39,702 bases of DNA from Meiothermus rufus DSM 22234. GTDB lineage: Bacteria; Deinococcota; Deinococci; Deinococcales; Thermaceae. A program made the position numbers and the translations under genes. Each line of letters opens with the position of its first letter. Positions within the stretch are counted from its first letter, which is position 1. The DNA lies in NCBI RefSeq assembly GCF_000423425.1, contig NZ_AUHY01000023.1:1-39702 (forward strand), in the 5' to 3' direction. Shown here piece after piece: positions 1-8,806 of the stretch. Under the pieces are notes generated by a model. That model saw nothing but the letters and a program-made list of their open reading frames with translations. It did no database searches and was not told the origin of the DNA.

Positions 1-450
1 CACGGTGGAGGCCGAAACAGGCGCCTCCTCCCCCAAAAGACCCCGCAGGGCCAGGTCAAAATCCCCTTCCGCCAGCCCATGCAGGTATAGCTCCGGCAAA
101 AGCGCTGACACCTCCTGCGTGCGCCGCACAAAAAGGGGGAGAATCCGGCTCTCGAACCGCTCCTCCACCCCCCGGACCCGGGGCCGCCGCACCTCGATGG
201 TGCCCATGGAGGTAGTCAGCTTCCGCGGCTTGCCGTAGCCGTTGCGGTAACCGCACGCATCGACGGCCGCCCGCCTCTCATACCGGGCACGGCCCAGAAA
301 TTCCGTCACTTCCTCCTCCAGCAGCCCCTGCATCAACTCCCGGATCTTCCCCCTCAGCCAATCCCGCAACGTCTCCCAGGTGGGAGATGACGAACGGGCC
401 TCAAGGTGTTCGCCTATCGGCGAAGCAGCCACTTTGGTACGCTTCCCCAT
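1..450 (-). CDS. IS256-family (Mutator-type) transposase, N-terminal part
   Basis: This is the first 150 codons of a DDE transposase that would excise and insert the element. It starts at ATG 450-448 and stays open to the window edge. The N-terminus carries the family pattern: a helical region, LLEEEVTEFLGRARYER, then GYRNGYGKPRKL and a segment reading GTIEVRRPRVRG, followed by a FESRILP block and LYLHGLAEGDF. These match the N-terminal DNA-binding part of IS256/Mutator transposases. The catalytic DDE residues would lie beyond the window, so intactness cannot be judged. The gene runs opposite to the pilT remnant it interrupts. Confidence 0.85.
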   Translation of the reverse strand, partial: MGKRTKVAASPIGEHLEARSSSPTWETLRDWLRGKIRELMQGLLEEEVTEFLGRARYERRAAVDACGYRNGYGKPRKLTTSMGTIEVRRPRVRGVEERFESRILPLFVRRTQEVSALLPELYLHGLAEGDFDLALRGLLGEEAPVSASTV

Positions 451-553
451 GGCGGTGTGCCTCCTCCCTCGGGCTTCAAGCCCTCACTTTTTTGCCAGGA
501 GGAAGGATACACCGCCCTCAGCGTATTTCCACACCCCTTGATGGTATCTCTCC
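1..553 (-). mobile_element. IS256-family insertion sequence, one end only
   Basis: The transposase gene on the minus strand starts at 450 and runs off the window. Between it and the pilT remnant lies a leader of about 100 bp. By analogy with IS256-family ends, the stretch around 528-550 (TTTCCACACCCCTTGATGGT) is probably the terminal inverted repeat. The exact outer end is inferred to lie at about 545-556 because recognisable PilT codons begin there. The second end and the target duplication are outside the window, so the boundary is approximate. Confidence 0.7.
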
Positions 554-828
554 ACCAACGCTTGGTACCTACCCTTCACCAAGAGCGGGTAGCGGTGATG
601 GAGGTGATTACCCTCACCCCACGTCTACGTGAGGCCCTCAAACAACCCAGCCAGACCGACCGTTTGCGCGAGGTTCTGCGTGAGGAGAGTCTCGAGGGCT
701 ACCAAAGCTTCGACCAAAACCTGCTCGAGCTATACCAGCGAGGCCTGATAGACTACCAAACCGCCCGCCTACACGCGCAAAATCCCACCCAGTTCGAACT
801 GGCCATCCTACGCCAGTCCGAGCGTTGA
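554..828 (+). pseudogene. PilT-like twitching-motility ATPase, C-terminal remnant
   Basis: About 90 codons ending at TGA 826-828 resemble the extreme C-terminus of PilT/PilU retraction ATPases. QRLVP and ERVAVMEVITLTPRLREAL match the conserved QRLvp...gRva..Evl..tprvr block. DQNLLELYQRGLIDYQTA matches the final helices. The Walker A and B ATPase core is absent because IS256-type DNA lies directly upstream. The reading frame stays open into the element, so a hybrid peptide is possible, but no ATPase activity would remain. Type IV pilus retraction is the inferred original role. Whether another pilT copy exists cannot be seen here. Confidence 0.7.
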
Positions 829-863
829 AGGCACACAATGGTGCTGGTTCAGCTTTTCCACGG

Positions 864-869
864 TAAAGT
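864..869 (+). promoter_or_regulatory. -10 box of a leaderless deoD promoter
   Basis: TAAAGT ends 6 nt before the deoD ATG at 876 and no Shine-Dalgarno sequence is present. This is the usual spacing of leaderless promoters in Thermus and Deinococcus. No convincing -35 hexamer is visible. Confidence 0.5.
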
Positions 870-875
870 ACGGGC

Positions 876-1577
876 ATGACGCCTCATATCTCCGCCCCGC
901 CCGGGGCCATCGCCGAAGCGGTTCTGCTCCCCGGAGACCCCCTGCGGGCCAAGCACATCGCCGAAACCTACCTAGAGAACCCTGTGCTATACAACCAAGT
1001 ACGCAACATGTTCGGCTATACTGGAAGCTACAAGGGCAAGCGGGTCAGCGTGCAGGGAACCGGCATGGGCATTCCCTCGGCCAGCATCTACATTCACGAA
1101 CTAATCCATTTCTACGGCTGCAAGACCCTTATCCGGGTGGGTACCGCCGGGGCCATCCAGCCCCACCTGGAACTACGCGACCTGGTCATCGCTCAGGCCG
1201 CTAGCACCGACTCGGGTATCAACCACACCCGCTTTTTGGGGCAGACCTTTGCCCCCATTGCTAACTTTGAGCTGATGCGTCGGGCCTACGACCAGGCCCG
1301 GGCCCGGGGCCTGCCAGTGCACGTGGGCAACGTGCTTTCCTCGGACTTCTTCTACAACGACGAGCCCACTAGCCTCGAGCGCTGGGCGCAGTTCGGTGTG
1401 CTAGCGGTGGAGATGGAAGCCGCCGGGCTTTACACCCTGGCCGCCAAGTTCGGCGTGCGGGCTTTGTGCATCCTGACCATCAGCGACCAACTGGTCAAGG
1501 GGCAGCGCAGCACCCCCCTAGAACGGCAGGAAAGCTTCAACCAGATGGTCGAGGTGGCCCTGGAGACCCTATTGTAA
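876..1577 (+). CDS. deoD: Purine nucleoside phosphorylase, DeoD type
   Basis: Reversible phosphorolysis of purine (deoxy)nucleosides to base and ribose-1-phosphate, in the cytoplasm. The protein has 233 residues against 239 in E. coli. It keeps the hexameric DeoD signature residues at the same numbers: H4, GDPLRAK with R24, the RVGTAGA block, VEMEAAGLY in the nucleoside site, and the proton donor D204 with R217 (ISDQL...LER). It starts at ATG 876 without an SD sequence, behind a leaderless-type -10 box. It ends 57 bp before argF, which has its own promoter-like region. Identification is firm. Confidence 0.95.
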   Translation: MTPHISAPPGAIAEAVLLPGDPLRAKHIAETYLENPVLYNQVRNMFGYTGSYKGKRVSVQGTGMGIPSASIYIHELIHFYGCKTLIRVGTAGAIQPHLELRDLVIAQAASTDSGINHTRFLGQTFAPIANFELMRRAYDQARARGLPVHVGNVLSSDFFYNDEPTSLERWAQFGVLAVEMEAAGLYTLAAKFGVRALCILTISDQLVKGQRSTPLERQESFNQMVEVALETLL

Positions 1578-1585
1578 AGCCCAGG

Positions 1586-1623
1586 CTGTATAATCAAGCC
1601 CCTAACCTGTGTTTTTATACAGG
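1586..1623 (+). promoter_or_regulatory. Inverted repeat and TATAAT box in the argF leader
   Basis: CTGTATAA (1586-1593) and TTATACAG (1615-1622) form a perfect 8-bp inverted repeat with a 21-nt gap. The left arm contains a TATAAT-like -10 box at 1589-1594. A second, shorter pairing, CCTGT (1606-1610) with ACAGG (1619-1623), uses the same right arm and would cover the start of the AGGAGG ribosome site at 1621-1626. It could be an arginine-repressor operator or an RNA switch; neither is shown. Confidence 0.4.
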
Positions 1624-1634
1624 AGGTCAAACCC

Positions 1635-2576
1635 GTGTCGGAGATCATCCCCCCCCTGCCCAGCCTAAAAGGACGCGACTTCCTTTCCAACCTCGACCTT
1701 TCGCCCCAGGAGTACCGGGTGGTGCTGGATACCGCCCATGCTATGAAGAAAGGGGCCTACAAGGGGTTGCGCCCCCTCGAGGGCCAGACCCTGGCCATGA
1801 TCTTCGAGAAACCCTCCCTGCGCACCCGTACCACCTTCGAGGTGGCCATGAACCAGCTCGGCGGGCATGCCGTCAACCTGACCAACGCCGAGATCGGGCT
1901 AGGCACCCGCGAACCGGTGCGGGATATCGCCCTGAACCTCGAGCGCTGGGTGGACGCCATCATGGCCCGGGTCTACCTGCATTCCACCCTGGAGGAGCTG
2001 GCCCGCTACTCCTCCAAACCGGTCATCAACGGCCTTTCCGACCTGTTGCACCCGGTGCAGCTTCTGGCCGACTACCAGACCATCGAGGAGCACTTCCCTC
2101 AGACCCGGGGTCTCAAGGTGGCCTACATTGGCGATGGCAACAACATGGCCAACGCCCACATCCAGTGTGCGGTGCTTTCCGGGGCTAAGCTCACCATCGC
2201 TACCCCCCGGGGCTACGAACCCAACGCGGTCATCTACATGGAGGCCCTCAAGCTGGGGGCCGAGGTCACCCTCACCCACGACCCCCGCGCCGCGGCCAAG
2301 GACGCCCAGGTGCTCTACACCGACGTGTGGGTGAGCATGGGCCAGGAACAGGAGGCCAGCCAACGGCGCAAAATCAAAGACTTCGCGGGTTTCCAGGTTA
2401 ACCCCGAGATGCTCGACCTAATCGACCCTGACGGTATCTTCTTACACTGCCTGCCCGCCCACTACGGCGAGGAGGTGGTGGAGGAGGCCACCTTGCACAA
2501 AAAGTCCAGGGTCTTCGACCAGGCGGAAAACCGGCTGCATGCCCAAAAGGCGCTACTATACCATCTACTAGGTTAG
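1635..2576 (+). CDS. argF: Ornithine carbamoyltransferase
   Basis: Transfers the carbamoyl group from carbamoyl phosphate to ornithine to give citrulline, the sixth step of arginine synthesis. The 313 residues show the carbamoyl phosphate loop S61-x-R-T-R, the HPVQ motif, the SMG motif (VWVSMGQE) and the HCLPAH motif that binds ornithine. Length is normal for the family. GTG at 1635 is chosen because a perfect AGGAGG lies 8 nt upstream. argC lies two genes downstream, so this is a small arginine cluster with a Uma2-type gene between the two. Confidence 0.95.
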   Translation: MSEIIPPLPSLKGRDFLSNLDLSPQEYRVVLDTAHAMKKGAYKGLRPLEGQTLAMIFEKPSLRTRTTFEVAMNQLGGHAVNLTNAEIGLGTREPVRDIALNLERWVDAIMARVYLHSTLEELARYSSKPVINGLSDLLHPVQLLADYQTIEEHFPQTRGLKVAYIGDGNNMANAHIQCAVLSGAKLTIATPRGYEPNAVIYMEALKLGAEVTLTHDPRAAAKDAQVLYTDVWVSMGQEQEASQRRKIKDFAGFQVNPEMLDLIDPDGIFLHCLPAHYGEEVVEEATLHKKSRVFDQAENRLHAQKALLYHLLG

Positions 2577-2595
2577 CGGGAGTAAACTAAAGACT

Positions 2596-3141
2596 ATGGC
2601 GGTACTTGAACCTCAAAGCCCATCCCGTCGCTACAGATTGACGGTGGAAGACTTTTACCGCCTGAACTTGCCGCCGGACAAACGCTATGAACTTATCGAG
2701 GGAGTTGTCTACGAGATGCCGGCTATTGAACCGCTTCACGCCACCCTGGTACGCAAGTTTCAGGCAGTGCTCCACGAGTATTTCCGGGGCAGGGCCTTGG
2801 TTAGCACGCAGAATCCCCTCCATCTGGGGCAACACTCCATGCCTCAGCCTGATCTGGCCCTGATCCGCGTGGCTGACTATCGCCACGAACACCCCAAAGG
2901 GGAGGACGTATACCTGGTTACTGAGATAGCGGTGAGCACCCTCGAGGACGATCGCAAAAAGCTCATTGTCTACGCGAAGACAGGCATCCCTGAGGTCTGG
3001 ATCGTACATCTCGAGGCTTACCGGGTTGAAATCTACCGCCAACCCACGGGAGATCGTTGCCTATCCCACGTAGACCACGATCCCACCAAGCCGGTAACCC
3101 CCTTGGCCTTTCCCGACACACCCCGGGTGCTGTCCTGGTAA
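2596..3141 (+). CDS. Uma2-family putative endonuclease
   Basis: A 181-residue protein of the Uma2 (DUF820) family, which has a PD-(D/E)XK nuclease fold. Supporting motifs are YELIEGVVYEMP, the central QPDLALI with the metal-binding Asp, LVTEIAVSTLEDDRKK with the Glu and a Lys, and YAKTGIPEVWIVHL. These genes are numerous in Thermus, Deinococcus and cyanobacteria, and their biological role is unsettled. The gene starts 19 bp after argF and ends 3 bp before argC, so it is probably co-transcribed with them, although no link to arginine synthesis is known. Confidence 0.8.
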   Translation: MAVLEPQSPSRRYRLTVEDFYRLNLPPDKRYELIEGVVYEMPAIEPLHATLVRKFQAVLHEYFRGRALVSTQNPLHLGQHSMPQPDLALIRVADYRHEHPKGEDVYLVTEIAVSTLEDDRKKLIVYAKTGIPEVWIVHLEAYRVEIYRQPTGDRCLSHVDHDPTKPVTPLAFPDTPRVLSW

Positions 3142-3144
3142 TCC

Positions 3145-4110
3145 ATGCGCAAGCCCAAGATTTTCATCGACGGTGAGGCTGGAACCACCGGCCTGCAAAT
3201 CCGGGGGCGGCTGCAAGGGCGAAACGATCTACAGCTCCTCTCCATCGACCCCGCCAAGCGCAAGGACGAGGCCGAGCGCAAGCGCCTGATCAACGAGGCC
3301 GACGTGGCCATCCTCTGCCTACCCGATGAGGCAGCCAAGGCCACCTTAAGCCTCTTGGAGAATCCCCAAACCCGCATCCTGGACGCTAGCTCGGCCCACC
3401 GAGTGGCCGAGGGCTGGGTCTATGGTTTCCCCGAGCTTGGCCCAGAGCAACCCGAGCGAATCCGCCAGGCCCGCTTTGTGGCCAACCCCGGCTGCTACCC
3501 CACCGGAGTGATTGCCCTGCTGCGGCCCTTGGTGGACGCGGGCCTATTGCCCAGCAGCTTTGCCGCTTCGGTTAGCGCCATCTCCGGCTACTCTGGCGGC
3601 GGGCGGCCGCTCATCGAGGCCATGGAAGGGCAGGGAACCCACCGCCTAGCCGGGGCCTACCGGGCCTATGGCCTCGAGCTAACCCATAAGCACCTGCCCG
3701 AGATGACGCTCTACTCCCGGCTAGAACGCCCGCCCATCTTCACCCCGGCAGTAGCCCGCTTCCGCCAGGGCATGCTGGACTTCATCCCGGTGCACCTGTG
3801 GGCCCTACCGAAGAAGGTTCACGGGGCTGAGCTGCACGAGGTGCTGGCCCAGCGCTATCAGGGCCAACGCTTCGTGCGGGTCATGCCCCTGGAAACCTAT
3901 GCCCAGCACCACCCGGTGCTAGATCCCCAGGCCCTCAACGGAACCAACCTGCTCGAGCTCTTCGTCTTCGAGAACCCCCAACAGGAACAGGCCCTACTGG
4001 TAGCCCGTTTTGACAACCTAGGCAAGGGGGCTTCAGGGGCCGCGGTGCAGAACCTGGATCTCATGCTCGGCCTGGAGGGTCCCTACACCTACGAGTATCT
4101 GGGAGACTAG
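3145..4110 (+). CDS. argC: N-acetyl-gamma-glutamyl-phosphate reductase, type 2
   Basis: NADPH-dependent reduction of N-acetylglutamyl phosphate to the semialdehyde, third step of arginine synthesis. The 321 residues begin with a nucleotide-binding segment [12 protein letters not shown] typical of the short type 2 enzymes, then show LDASSAHRV and the catalytic cysteine in NPGCYPTG, followed by [13 protein letters not shown] or other upstream starts are unlikely; ATG 3145 follows the Uma2-like stop by 3 bp. The next gene starts 2 bp after its stop, so argF to 4736 reads as one transcription unit. Confidence 0.9.
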   Translation: MRKPKIFIDGEAGTTGLQIRGRLQGRNDLQLLSIDPAKRKDEAERKRLINEADVAILCLPDEAAKATLSLLENPQTRILDASSAHRVAEGWVYGFPELGPEQPERIRQARFVANPGCYPTGVIALLRPLVDAGLLPSSFAASVSAISGYSGGGRPLIEAMEGQGTHRLAGAYRAYGLELTHKHLPEMTLYSRLERPPIFTPAVARFRQGMLDFIPVHLWALPKKVHGAELHEVLAQRYQGQRFVRVMPLETYAQHHPVLDPQALNGTNLLELFVFENPQQEQALLVARFDNLGKGASGAAVQNLDLMLGLEGPYTYEYLGD

Positions 4111-4112
4111 CC

Positions 4113-4736
4113 GTGCAGAGCGTGACGGTGTACCTAGACTACCTGTGCCCCTTTGCCTGGCGGGGCCTCGAGCTGGCCCATGTGGTGGCTCCCCAGCTTG
4201 GGCTAACCCTAAAGCTACGCCACTACAGCCTGGAGCAGGCCCACCACCCCGACAAAGCCGGCCTGCCCCCCCAGGCCCCGTCCTGGCACCTGGCCCAACA
4301 GCCTCTGGAAGGCCCCAGGAGTCTGCGGGCCTTCCTAGGCTCGCACGCTGCGCGGCAGCAGGGCCAGGCAGCCCACCTGCGCTTCGCCTTGGAGCTATTT
4401 CGCCTGCGCCATCAGGATGGCCGCGAGCTGGACGAGGAAGCCCTGGTGGAGGCGGTGGGCCGGGCTGGGTTGGATTTGGAGCGCTTTATGGCCGATTTTG
4501 AGGAGGAGGAAAGCCGCCGCCTCGAGCTTGCGCGCGACCTCGAGGCCGCCGCCCAGCTGGGGGTATTCGGCACCCCTACCTTCGTGCTGCCTTCAGGCGA
4601 CGCAGCCTATTTCCGCTTCACCCAGCTCACCACCGAGCCGGAGCTGGCTCTAGAGCTATGGGAACTGTTCACCGCGGTACTGCACAACGGCGCCCACATC
4701 GAGACCATCCGACGCCCCCGTATCACCTCCGCCTAA
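4113..4736 (+). CDS. DsbA-like thioredoxin-fold protein (single-Cys motif)
   Basis: A 207-residue protein of the DsbA/FrnE/HCCA-isomerase superfamily. The N-terminal strand leads into DYLCPFAWRG, the position of the usual CPxC motif, and a cis-proline-type segment FGTPTFVL lies near the C-terminus. The second active-site Cys is replaced by Ala, so a normal disulfide exchange cycle is unlikely; an isomerase or monothiol role fits better. No signal peptide is visible, so it should be cytoplasmic. GTG 4113 is the start in the coding frame directly after argC. The substrate cannot be inferred. Confidence 0.75.
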   Translation: MQSVTVYLDYLCPFAWRGLELAHVVAPQLGLTLKLRHYSLEQAHHPDKAGLPPQAPSWHLAQQPLEGPRSLRAFLGSHAARQQGQAAHLRFALELFRLRHQDGRELDEEALVEAVGRAGLDLERFMADFEEEESRRLELARDLEAAAQLGVFGTPTFVLPSGDAAYFRFTQLTTEPELALELWELFTAVLHNGAHIETIRRPRITSA

Positions 4737-4760
4737 CCAAGCGAACGTAACCTAAGGGGG

Positions 4761-5708
4761 ATGCGACAGCTTCCCCGCGGGCTAGGAGTTTTATTGACGC
4801 TGTTGGGGCTGGCCCAAGCCCAACACCCTTTGTCCATCGAGGCCCTGCGCCAGGGACACTACCCGGGCAGCACTATTACCATCGAACAAACCCTGGCCCC
4901 TGGAGCGACCTACCGCCGCTACATCGCTTCCTACCGCTCGGAGGGGCTAAAAATTTATGGACTGCTGACCATCCCTAACGGAAACCGCCCCAAAGCAGGC
5001 TGGCCAGCCATCGTATTCCTCCACGGCTACATCCCCCCAGCCCAGTACCGTACCACCGAGCGCTACGAGGCCTACGTGGATAGCCTGGCCCGGGCGGGCT
5101 ATATCGTCTTCAAAATCGATCTGCGCGGGCACGGCAACTCCGAAGGTAGCCCCAGCGGGGCCTACTGGTCCCCCGACTACACTGTCGACACCCTCAACGC
5201 CTTTGCCTCGCTAGCCCGCTTTCCCCAGGCCAACCCTGAGCGAATCGGCCTGTGGGGCCACTCCATGGGGGGTTTCCTGACCTTGCGGGCCATGGTGGTC
5301 GAGCCGCGCATCCGGGTCGGGGTAATCTGGGCCGGGGTGGTGGGCACCTACGAGGACCTGCTGTACCGCTGGCGGCGTGGGCCTGGAAGCCAGGCTCCGC
5401 CCGGGGCCCTCAGGCGGCGGGAGATGTTCTTAGCCCGCTACGGCTCGCCCCAAACCAACCCCCAGTTCTGGCAGGCCCTCACGCCCCATAACTACTTGGA
5501 GCGGGTAGGGCCCATCCAGCTCCACCATGGCTTGGCCGATACCGTGGTACCGGTAGCCTTTTCCCAGCGCCTAGCCCAGGCCCTAGACCAGGCCGGGCGG
5601 CCCTTCGAGCTATACACTTACCCCGGCAACGACCACAACCTGCGCCAAAGCTTCACCCTGGCCATGCAGCGCTCGGTGGCTTTTTTCGACCGCTACTTGA
5701 AGCGCTAA
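4761..5708 (+). CDS. Exported alpha/beta hydrolase (prolyl-oligopeptidase-like)
   Basis: A 315-residue serine hydrolase with an N-terminal signal peptide (basic MRQLPR, hydrophobic GVLLTLLGLAQA, cleavage probably near AQA-QH). The catalytic triad is visible: S168 in GHSMGG, D260 in GLADTVVP and H292 in GNDHNL. FLHGY provides the oxyanion region, and DLRGHGNSEG is typical of peptidase S9/dienelactone hydrolase relatives. It is probably secreted or periplasmic. An AGGGGG stretch lies just before ATG 4761. The substrate (peptide, ester or acyl group) is unknown. The gene lies between the arginine cluster and the copper operon and shows no functional tie to either. Confidence 0.8.
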   Translation: MRQLPRGLGVLLTLLGLAQAQHPLSIEALRQGHYPGSTITIEQTLAPGATYRRYIASYRSEGLKIYGLLTIPNGNRPKAGWPAIVFLHGYIPPAQYRTTERYEAYVDSLARAGYIVFKIDLRGHGNSEGSPSGAYWSPDYTVDTLNAFASLARFPQANPERIGLWGHSMGGFLTLRAMVVEPRIRVGVIWAGVVGTYEDLLYRWRRGPGSQAPPGALRRREMFLARYGSPQTNPQFWQALTPHNYLERVGPIQLHHGLADTVVPVAFSQRLAQALDQAGRPFELYTYPGNDHNLRQSFTLAMQRSVAFFDRYLKR

Positions 5709-5745
5709 AGGCAAGAGGTTGGCCATTGTAATCCACAGCCCTACT

Positions 5746-5770
5746 CCACCCCAGGAGGGGTGGGTATACT
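5746..5770 (+). promoter_or_regulatory. CsoR-type operator and -10 box of the copper operon
   Basis: CCACCCC (5746-5752) and GGGGTGG (5757-5763) form a perfect palindrome around AGGA, the C-tract/G-tract layout known for CsoR operators. TATACT at 5765-5770 follows directly and ends 6 nt before the copZ ATG, so copZ is leaderless and a repressor on the palindrome would block the polymerase. CsoR is encoded in the same operon, which suggests autoregulation by copper. Confidence 0.7.
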
Positions 5771-5776
5771 GAACCT

Positions 5777-5986
5777 ATGGGAAACAGAAGCGTTCAACTC
5801 AAGATTGAAGGCATGAGCTGCAACAACTGCGTGCGCCACGTAACGGAAGCCCTGAAAAGGATCCGGGGCGTGGAGGAAGTAGAGGTCTCCCTGTCGGAAG
5901 GGCGGGCGATAGTGGTCGGCCAGGCCCCTCTGGAGCAACTCATTGCGGCGGTGCAGGAGGAAGGCTACACCGCCCGGGAGGTCTGA
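5777..5986 (+). CDS. copZ: Copper chaperone CopZ (HMA domain)
   Basis: A 69-residue single heavy-metal-associated domain with the Cu(I) site GMSCNNC near residue 15, normal length for CopZ. It binds cytosolic copper and passes it to the CopA ATPase encoded two genes on. The ATG at 5777 is leaderless, with TATACT 6 nt upstream. csoR starts 1 bp after its stop, so the genes form one operon. Confidence is high from the motif and the context. Confidence 0.9.
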   Translation: MGNRSVQLKIEGMSCNNCVRHVTEALKRIRGVEEVEVSLSEGRAIVVGQAPLEQLIAAVQEEGYTAREV

Positions 5987-5987
5987 A

Positions 5988-6272
5988 GTGCCTCACCCCC
6001 ATGCCCTGCACCTCGAGCCTAAGGTGCGGCAGGAGGCCCGCAATCGCCTGCTCTCGGCCAAGGGGCACCTCGAGGGCATCCTCAAGATGCTGGAAGGCGA
6101 GCCCTACTGCGTGGATGTGCTCAAGCAGATCAAGGCCGTGCAGGGGGTACTGGACCGGGTGGGCGAGATGGTGCTCAAAAGCCACCTCGAGCACCACGTA
6201 GCCAGCGCCGCCCAGCGCGGCGATGCCCAGGTCATGGTCGACGAGCTGATGGAAGTGCTGAAGTACCGCTAG
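5988..6272 (+). CDS. csoR: Copper-sensing repressor CsoR
   Basis: A 94-residue all-helical repressor of the CsoR/RcnR (DUF156) family that releases DNA when it binds Cu(I). With GTG 5988 as start, the ligands fall at C41, H66 and H70, the C-H-H set described for the Thermus thermophilus CsoR, where Mycobacterium has C-H-C. Conserved helix residues such as [16 protein letters not shown] and [12 protein letters not shown] are present. A longer upstream start would overlap copZ and add unrelated residues, so GTG 5988 is preferred. The palindrome before copZ is the likely operator. Confidence 0.92.
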   Translation: MPHPHALHLEPKVRQEARNRLLSAKGHLEGILKMLEGEPYCVDVLKQIKAVQGVLDRVGEMVLKSHLEHHVASAAQRGDAQVMVDELMEVLKYR

Positions 6273-6276
6273 GCCC

Positions 6277-8790
6277 ATGAAAGAGCTGACCATAGGCGTT
6301 CAAGGCATGACCTGCGCGGCCTGCGTGCGCCGTGTGGAGGGAAGCCTGAAAAAGGTAGCGGGAGTGGAAGCGGTACAGGTCAACCTGGCCACCGAACGGG
6401 CCCATGTGGCCTACGACCCCGCCAAAACCGACCTCGGCGCCCTGGTGGCCCAGATCGCGGCGGCAGGTTACCAGCCCGTGGTGGCCGAGGCTGAACTAGG
6501 CATTACCGGCATGACCTGCGCGGCCTGCGCAACGCGGGTCGAGCGGGCCTTGCGGAAGGTACCCGGGGTGCTCGAGGCCCGCGTCAACCTCGCTACCGAG
6601 CGAGCCTGGGTGCGCTACCTGCCCGCCTCAGCCGGGCTGGCAGAGTTCAAGCAGGCACTGCGGGAAGCGGGCTATGGGGTACGGGAAACCACCCCAGGCA
6701 AGGCCCCTGCCGACCTGGAGCACCAGGCCCGCCAGCAAGAGCTGGCCGCCTTGCGGCAGGCCTTTCGGGTAGCCTACTACTTCTCGGTACCCCTCTTTCT
6801 ACTGGCCATGCTGCCTATGCTGTGGATGCCGGCACACATGTTTTTGCTTTCACTGGCCCCAGCGGAGGTGTGGCACTGGGTCATGCTGGCGTTGGCTACC
6901 CCGGTGCAGTTTGGGCCTGGATTGCGCTTCTACCGCCACGGCTGGAAGGCTTTGCGCGCACGCTCCCCCGACATGAACAGCCTGGTGATGATGGGCACCA
7001 GCGCGGCCTATTTTTACAGCCTGGGCGTGGTGCTATTCCCTCAGCTATATCCCCCTTCAGCCCGGCATGTCTACTTCGAGGCAGCGGCGGTGGTCATAAC
7101 CCTGGTGCTCCTGGGCAAGTACCTCGAGGCCATCGCCAAGGGCCGGGCCAGCCAGGCCATGCGCAGGCTGCTGGGATTGCAACCCCGCACTGCCCGGGTG
7201 CTCCGGGTGGGGCAGACCGAGCGGGAAGTGCCGATAGACGAGGTGCAGGTAGGCGATCTCCTCATCGTTCGCCCTGGCGAGAAAATCGCAGTGGACGGGG
7301 TAGTGGTGGCCGGCGAGAGCTACGTGGACGAGTCGATGATCAGCGGCGAACCGATTCCCGTTCTCAAAAACGAAGGCGCCAAGGTGGTGGGCGGAACCCT
7401 CAACCAGAGCGGATCCTTCACTTTCCGGGCCACCGCCGTAGGCGAAGGCACCGTGCTGGCCCAGATCATCCGCCTGGTCGAGAAGGCCCAGGCCTCCAAA
7501 GCCCCCATCCAGAACCTAGCTGACCAGGTGGTGGCGGTATTTACTCCTATTGTACTGGGCATCGCCCTACTCACCGCCCTGGCCTGGCTCCTTCTAGGGG
7601 GGGAAAACGCCTTGACCTTCGCTCTGGTCAACACGGTGGCGGTGCTCATCATCGCCTGCCCCTGCGCCATGGGCCTGGCCACCCCCACCAGCCTGATGGT
7701 GGCCAGCGGCAAAGCCGCCGAACTGGGCGTGCTGTTTCGCAAAAGCGAGGCCTTGCAGCGGCTGGCCGAAGCCCGGGTGGTGGCCTTCGACAAGACCGGC
7801 ACCCTCACCCAAGGCCAGCCCGAGCTCACCACCCTGCGGGTGCTCGAGGGCTTTGACCAGGCTGAGGTACTGCGTCTGGTGGCCTCCCTCGAGCAGAAGT
7901 CCGAGCACCCCATCGCTCGAGCCATCGTGAAAGCGGCGCAAGCCAGAGGGCTGGAGTTGGTGGAACCGCTGGGTTTTGAGGCCCTCCCCGGCCTCGGGGT
8001 GAGCGCTCAGGTGGGCATCTACCGGGTAGGGGTGGGAGCGGATCGATACATGGCGCGGCTAGGCGTCGACGTGAGCCCCTTCGCCGCCGAGGCTGCCCGG
8101 CTGGCCGACCAGGGCCAAACCCCCCTCTATGCCGCCATCAACGGGCAGCTCTCAGCTATCCTGGCGGTCTCCGACCCCATTAAAGCGGAAGCCCCTCAGG
8201 TTATTGCCACCCTGCATCGCTTAGGGCTTCAGATAGCCATGGTCACCGGTGACAATGCCCGCACCGCACGCTCCATCGCCCATCCACTGGGCATCGACGA
8301 GGTGCTGGCCGAGGTCTTGCCCGAAGACAAAGCCGAAGCGGTGAGAAAGCTCCAGGGCAAGGGGTATAAGGTGGCCTTCGTGGGCGACGGTATCAACGAC
8401 GCCCCGGCTTTGGCCCAGGCCGACGCAGGTCTAGCCATCGGCACCGGCACCGACGTGGCCATCGAGACCGCCGACGTGATCCTGATGTCGGGCAACCTAC
8501 GGGGCGTGCCCAATGCCATCGCCCTCTCGAGGGCCACCCTCAGAAACATCAAGCTCAACCTCTTCTGGGCCTTTGCCTACAACACGCTTCTGATTCCGGT
8601 GGCAGCTGGGGCTCTGTACCCTTTCACCGGCTGGTTGCTCTCGCCCATGCTGGCCGGAGCAGCCATGGGGCTTTCCTCACTTTTCGTTCTTTCCAATGCC
8701 TTAGGGCTGCGCAGGTTTAAGCCCATTTTCACCAACCTACAGCCCTCGAGGCCCCCTCTGGCTTTGGGGATTCCTGAGAAAGCCCGCTAA
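6277..8790 (+). CDS. copA: Copper-exporting P1B-type ATPase CopA
   Basis: An 837-residue inner-membrane Cu(I) export pump. Two N-terminal HMA domains carry MTCAAC at residues 11-16 and 79-84. The transmembrane metal site is C461-P-C463, the phosphorylation site D505 lies in DKTGT, SGEP marks the actuator domain, and TGDN and GDGINDAP mark the hinge. The HP motif is in SEHPIA. Length and order are standard for CopA, and there is no sign of disruption. ATG 6277 follows csoR by 4 bp. It works with CopZ as donor; the next gene probably acts outside the membrane. Confidence 0.95.
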   Translation: MKELTIGVQGMTCAACVRRVEGSLKKVAGVEAVQVNLATERAHVAYDPAKTDLGALVAQIAAAGYQPVVAEAELGITGMTCAACATRVERALRKVPGVLEARVNLATERAWVRYLPASAGLAEFKQALREAGYGVRETTPGKAPADLEHQARQQELAALRQAFRVAYYFSVPLFLLAMLPMLWMPAHMFLLSLAPAEVWHWVMLALATPVQFGPGLRFYRHGWKALRARSPDMNSLVMMGTSAAYFYSLGVVLFPQLYPPSARHVYFEAAAVVITLVLLGKYLEAIAKGRASQAMRRLLGLQPRTARVLRVGQTEREVPIDEVQVGDLLIVRPGEKIAVDGVVVAGESYVDESMISGEPIPVLKNEGAKVVGGTLNQSGSFTFRATAVGEGTVLAQIIRLVEKAQASKAPIQNLADQVVAVFTPIVLGIALLTALAWLLLGGENALTFALVNTVAVLIIACPCAMGLATPTSLMVASGKAAELGVLFRKSEALQRLAEARVVAFDKTGTLTQGQPELTTLRVLEGFDQAEVLRLVASLEQKSEHPIARAIVKAAQARGLELVEPLGFEALPGLGVSAQVGIYRVGVGADRYMARLGVDVSPFAAEAARLADQGQTPLYAAINGQLSAILAVSDPIKAEAPQVIATLHRLGLQIAMVTGDNARTARSIAHPLGIDEVLAEVLPEDKAEAVRKLQGKGYKVAFVGDGINDAPALAQADAGLAIGTGTDVAIETADVILMSGNLRGVPNAIALSRATLRNIKLNLFWAFAYNTLLIPVAAGALYPFTGWLLSPMLAGAAMGLSSLFVLSNALGLRRFKPIFTNLQPSRPPLALGIPEKAR

Positions 8791-8806
8791 GTATGAGGAG
8801 GAACCT

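Noticed and set aside
7320-7925. Long open frame opposite copA
   Set aside because: It is the shadow of a high-GC gene; the peptide is Arg/Ser/Ala-rich without recognisable domain.
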